A DNA stretch of 6,395 bases, taken from the NCBI GenBank assembly GCA_003486725.1, contig DNGD01000197.1, forward strand, positions 4,872 to 11,266, in the 5' to 3' direction. Origin of the DNA: Rhodospirillaceae bacterium (lineage in GTDB: Bacteria; Pseudomonadota; Alphaproteobacteria; UBA9219). Of the stretch, positions 6,321 through 6,395 are shown one piece after another (position 1 is the stretch's first letter; every line of letters begins with the position of its first letter). The notes beneath the pieces are model-generated. The model was given only the letters and a program-made list of their open reading frames with translations, was not told the DNA's origin and ran no database searches. Both the position numbers and the translations under genes were made by a program.

Positions 6321-6395
6321 GAGCATAAAGTTGATCCAGCTTAGTTAATTATTAGTAACTTTGTCTTTAACTTATGATTGAGGATTGGGGGGTAA

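Noticed and set aside
6321..6395. A divergent promoter or gene start at the right edge (TTGATC at 6331, GAGGATTGGGGGG near the end).
   Set aside because: No -10 fits the TTGATC at a normal distance, and the window ends before any start codon or frame can be judged.

Overview
The window carries five protein-coding genes in about 6.4 kb and looks like an ordinary proteobacterial chromosome, most likely alphaproteobacterial. That lineage guess is an inference from three things: the style of the HflK/HflC and GlmS proteins, a G+C of roughly 55-60% in the core genes, and a degenerate GGDEF-EAL protein. No rRNA, tRNA, insertion sequence or CRISPR array was seen.

Layout: the minus-strand pair hflK-hflC (2017 down to 12) has overlapping stop and start codons. 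It encodes the membrane SPFH complex that modulates the FtsH protease. A 199-bp divergent spacer (2018-2216) separates it from glmS (2217-4037, plus), the complete glucosamine-6-phosphate synthase that opens amino-sugar and cell-wall synthesis. A 128-bp spacer (4038-4165) then holds a good sigma70-like promoter. Its TATAAT lies inside a perfect 10-bp inverted repeat, and a third copy of the 8-mer TATAATCA lies 58 bp upstream. Next comes a plus-strand gene (4166-5053) for an HD-fold protein that resembles class I (eukaryotic-type) cyclic-nucleotide phosphodiesterases. It is clearly more AT-rich than its neighbours. It meets, tail to tail with interlocked stop codons, a minus-strand gene (6282-5050) for a GGDEF-EAL-like protein whose catalytic motifs are largely eroded. 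The last 113 bp (6283-6395) hold the probable promoter of that gene and no coding region.

Functionally, the left two thirds is housekeeping: membrane proteolysis control and UDP-GlcNAc precursor supply. The right third is accessory and has a nucleotide-second-messenger flavour: a probable phosphodiesterase with an apparent change at the purine-binding position, next to a likely non-catalytic c-di-GMP-type protein. Whether those two act together is unknown. They are convergent, not an operon.
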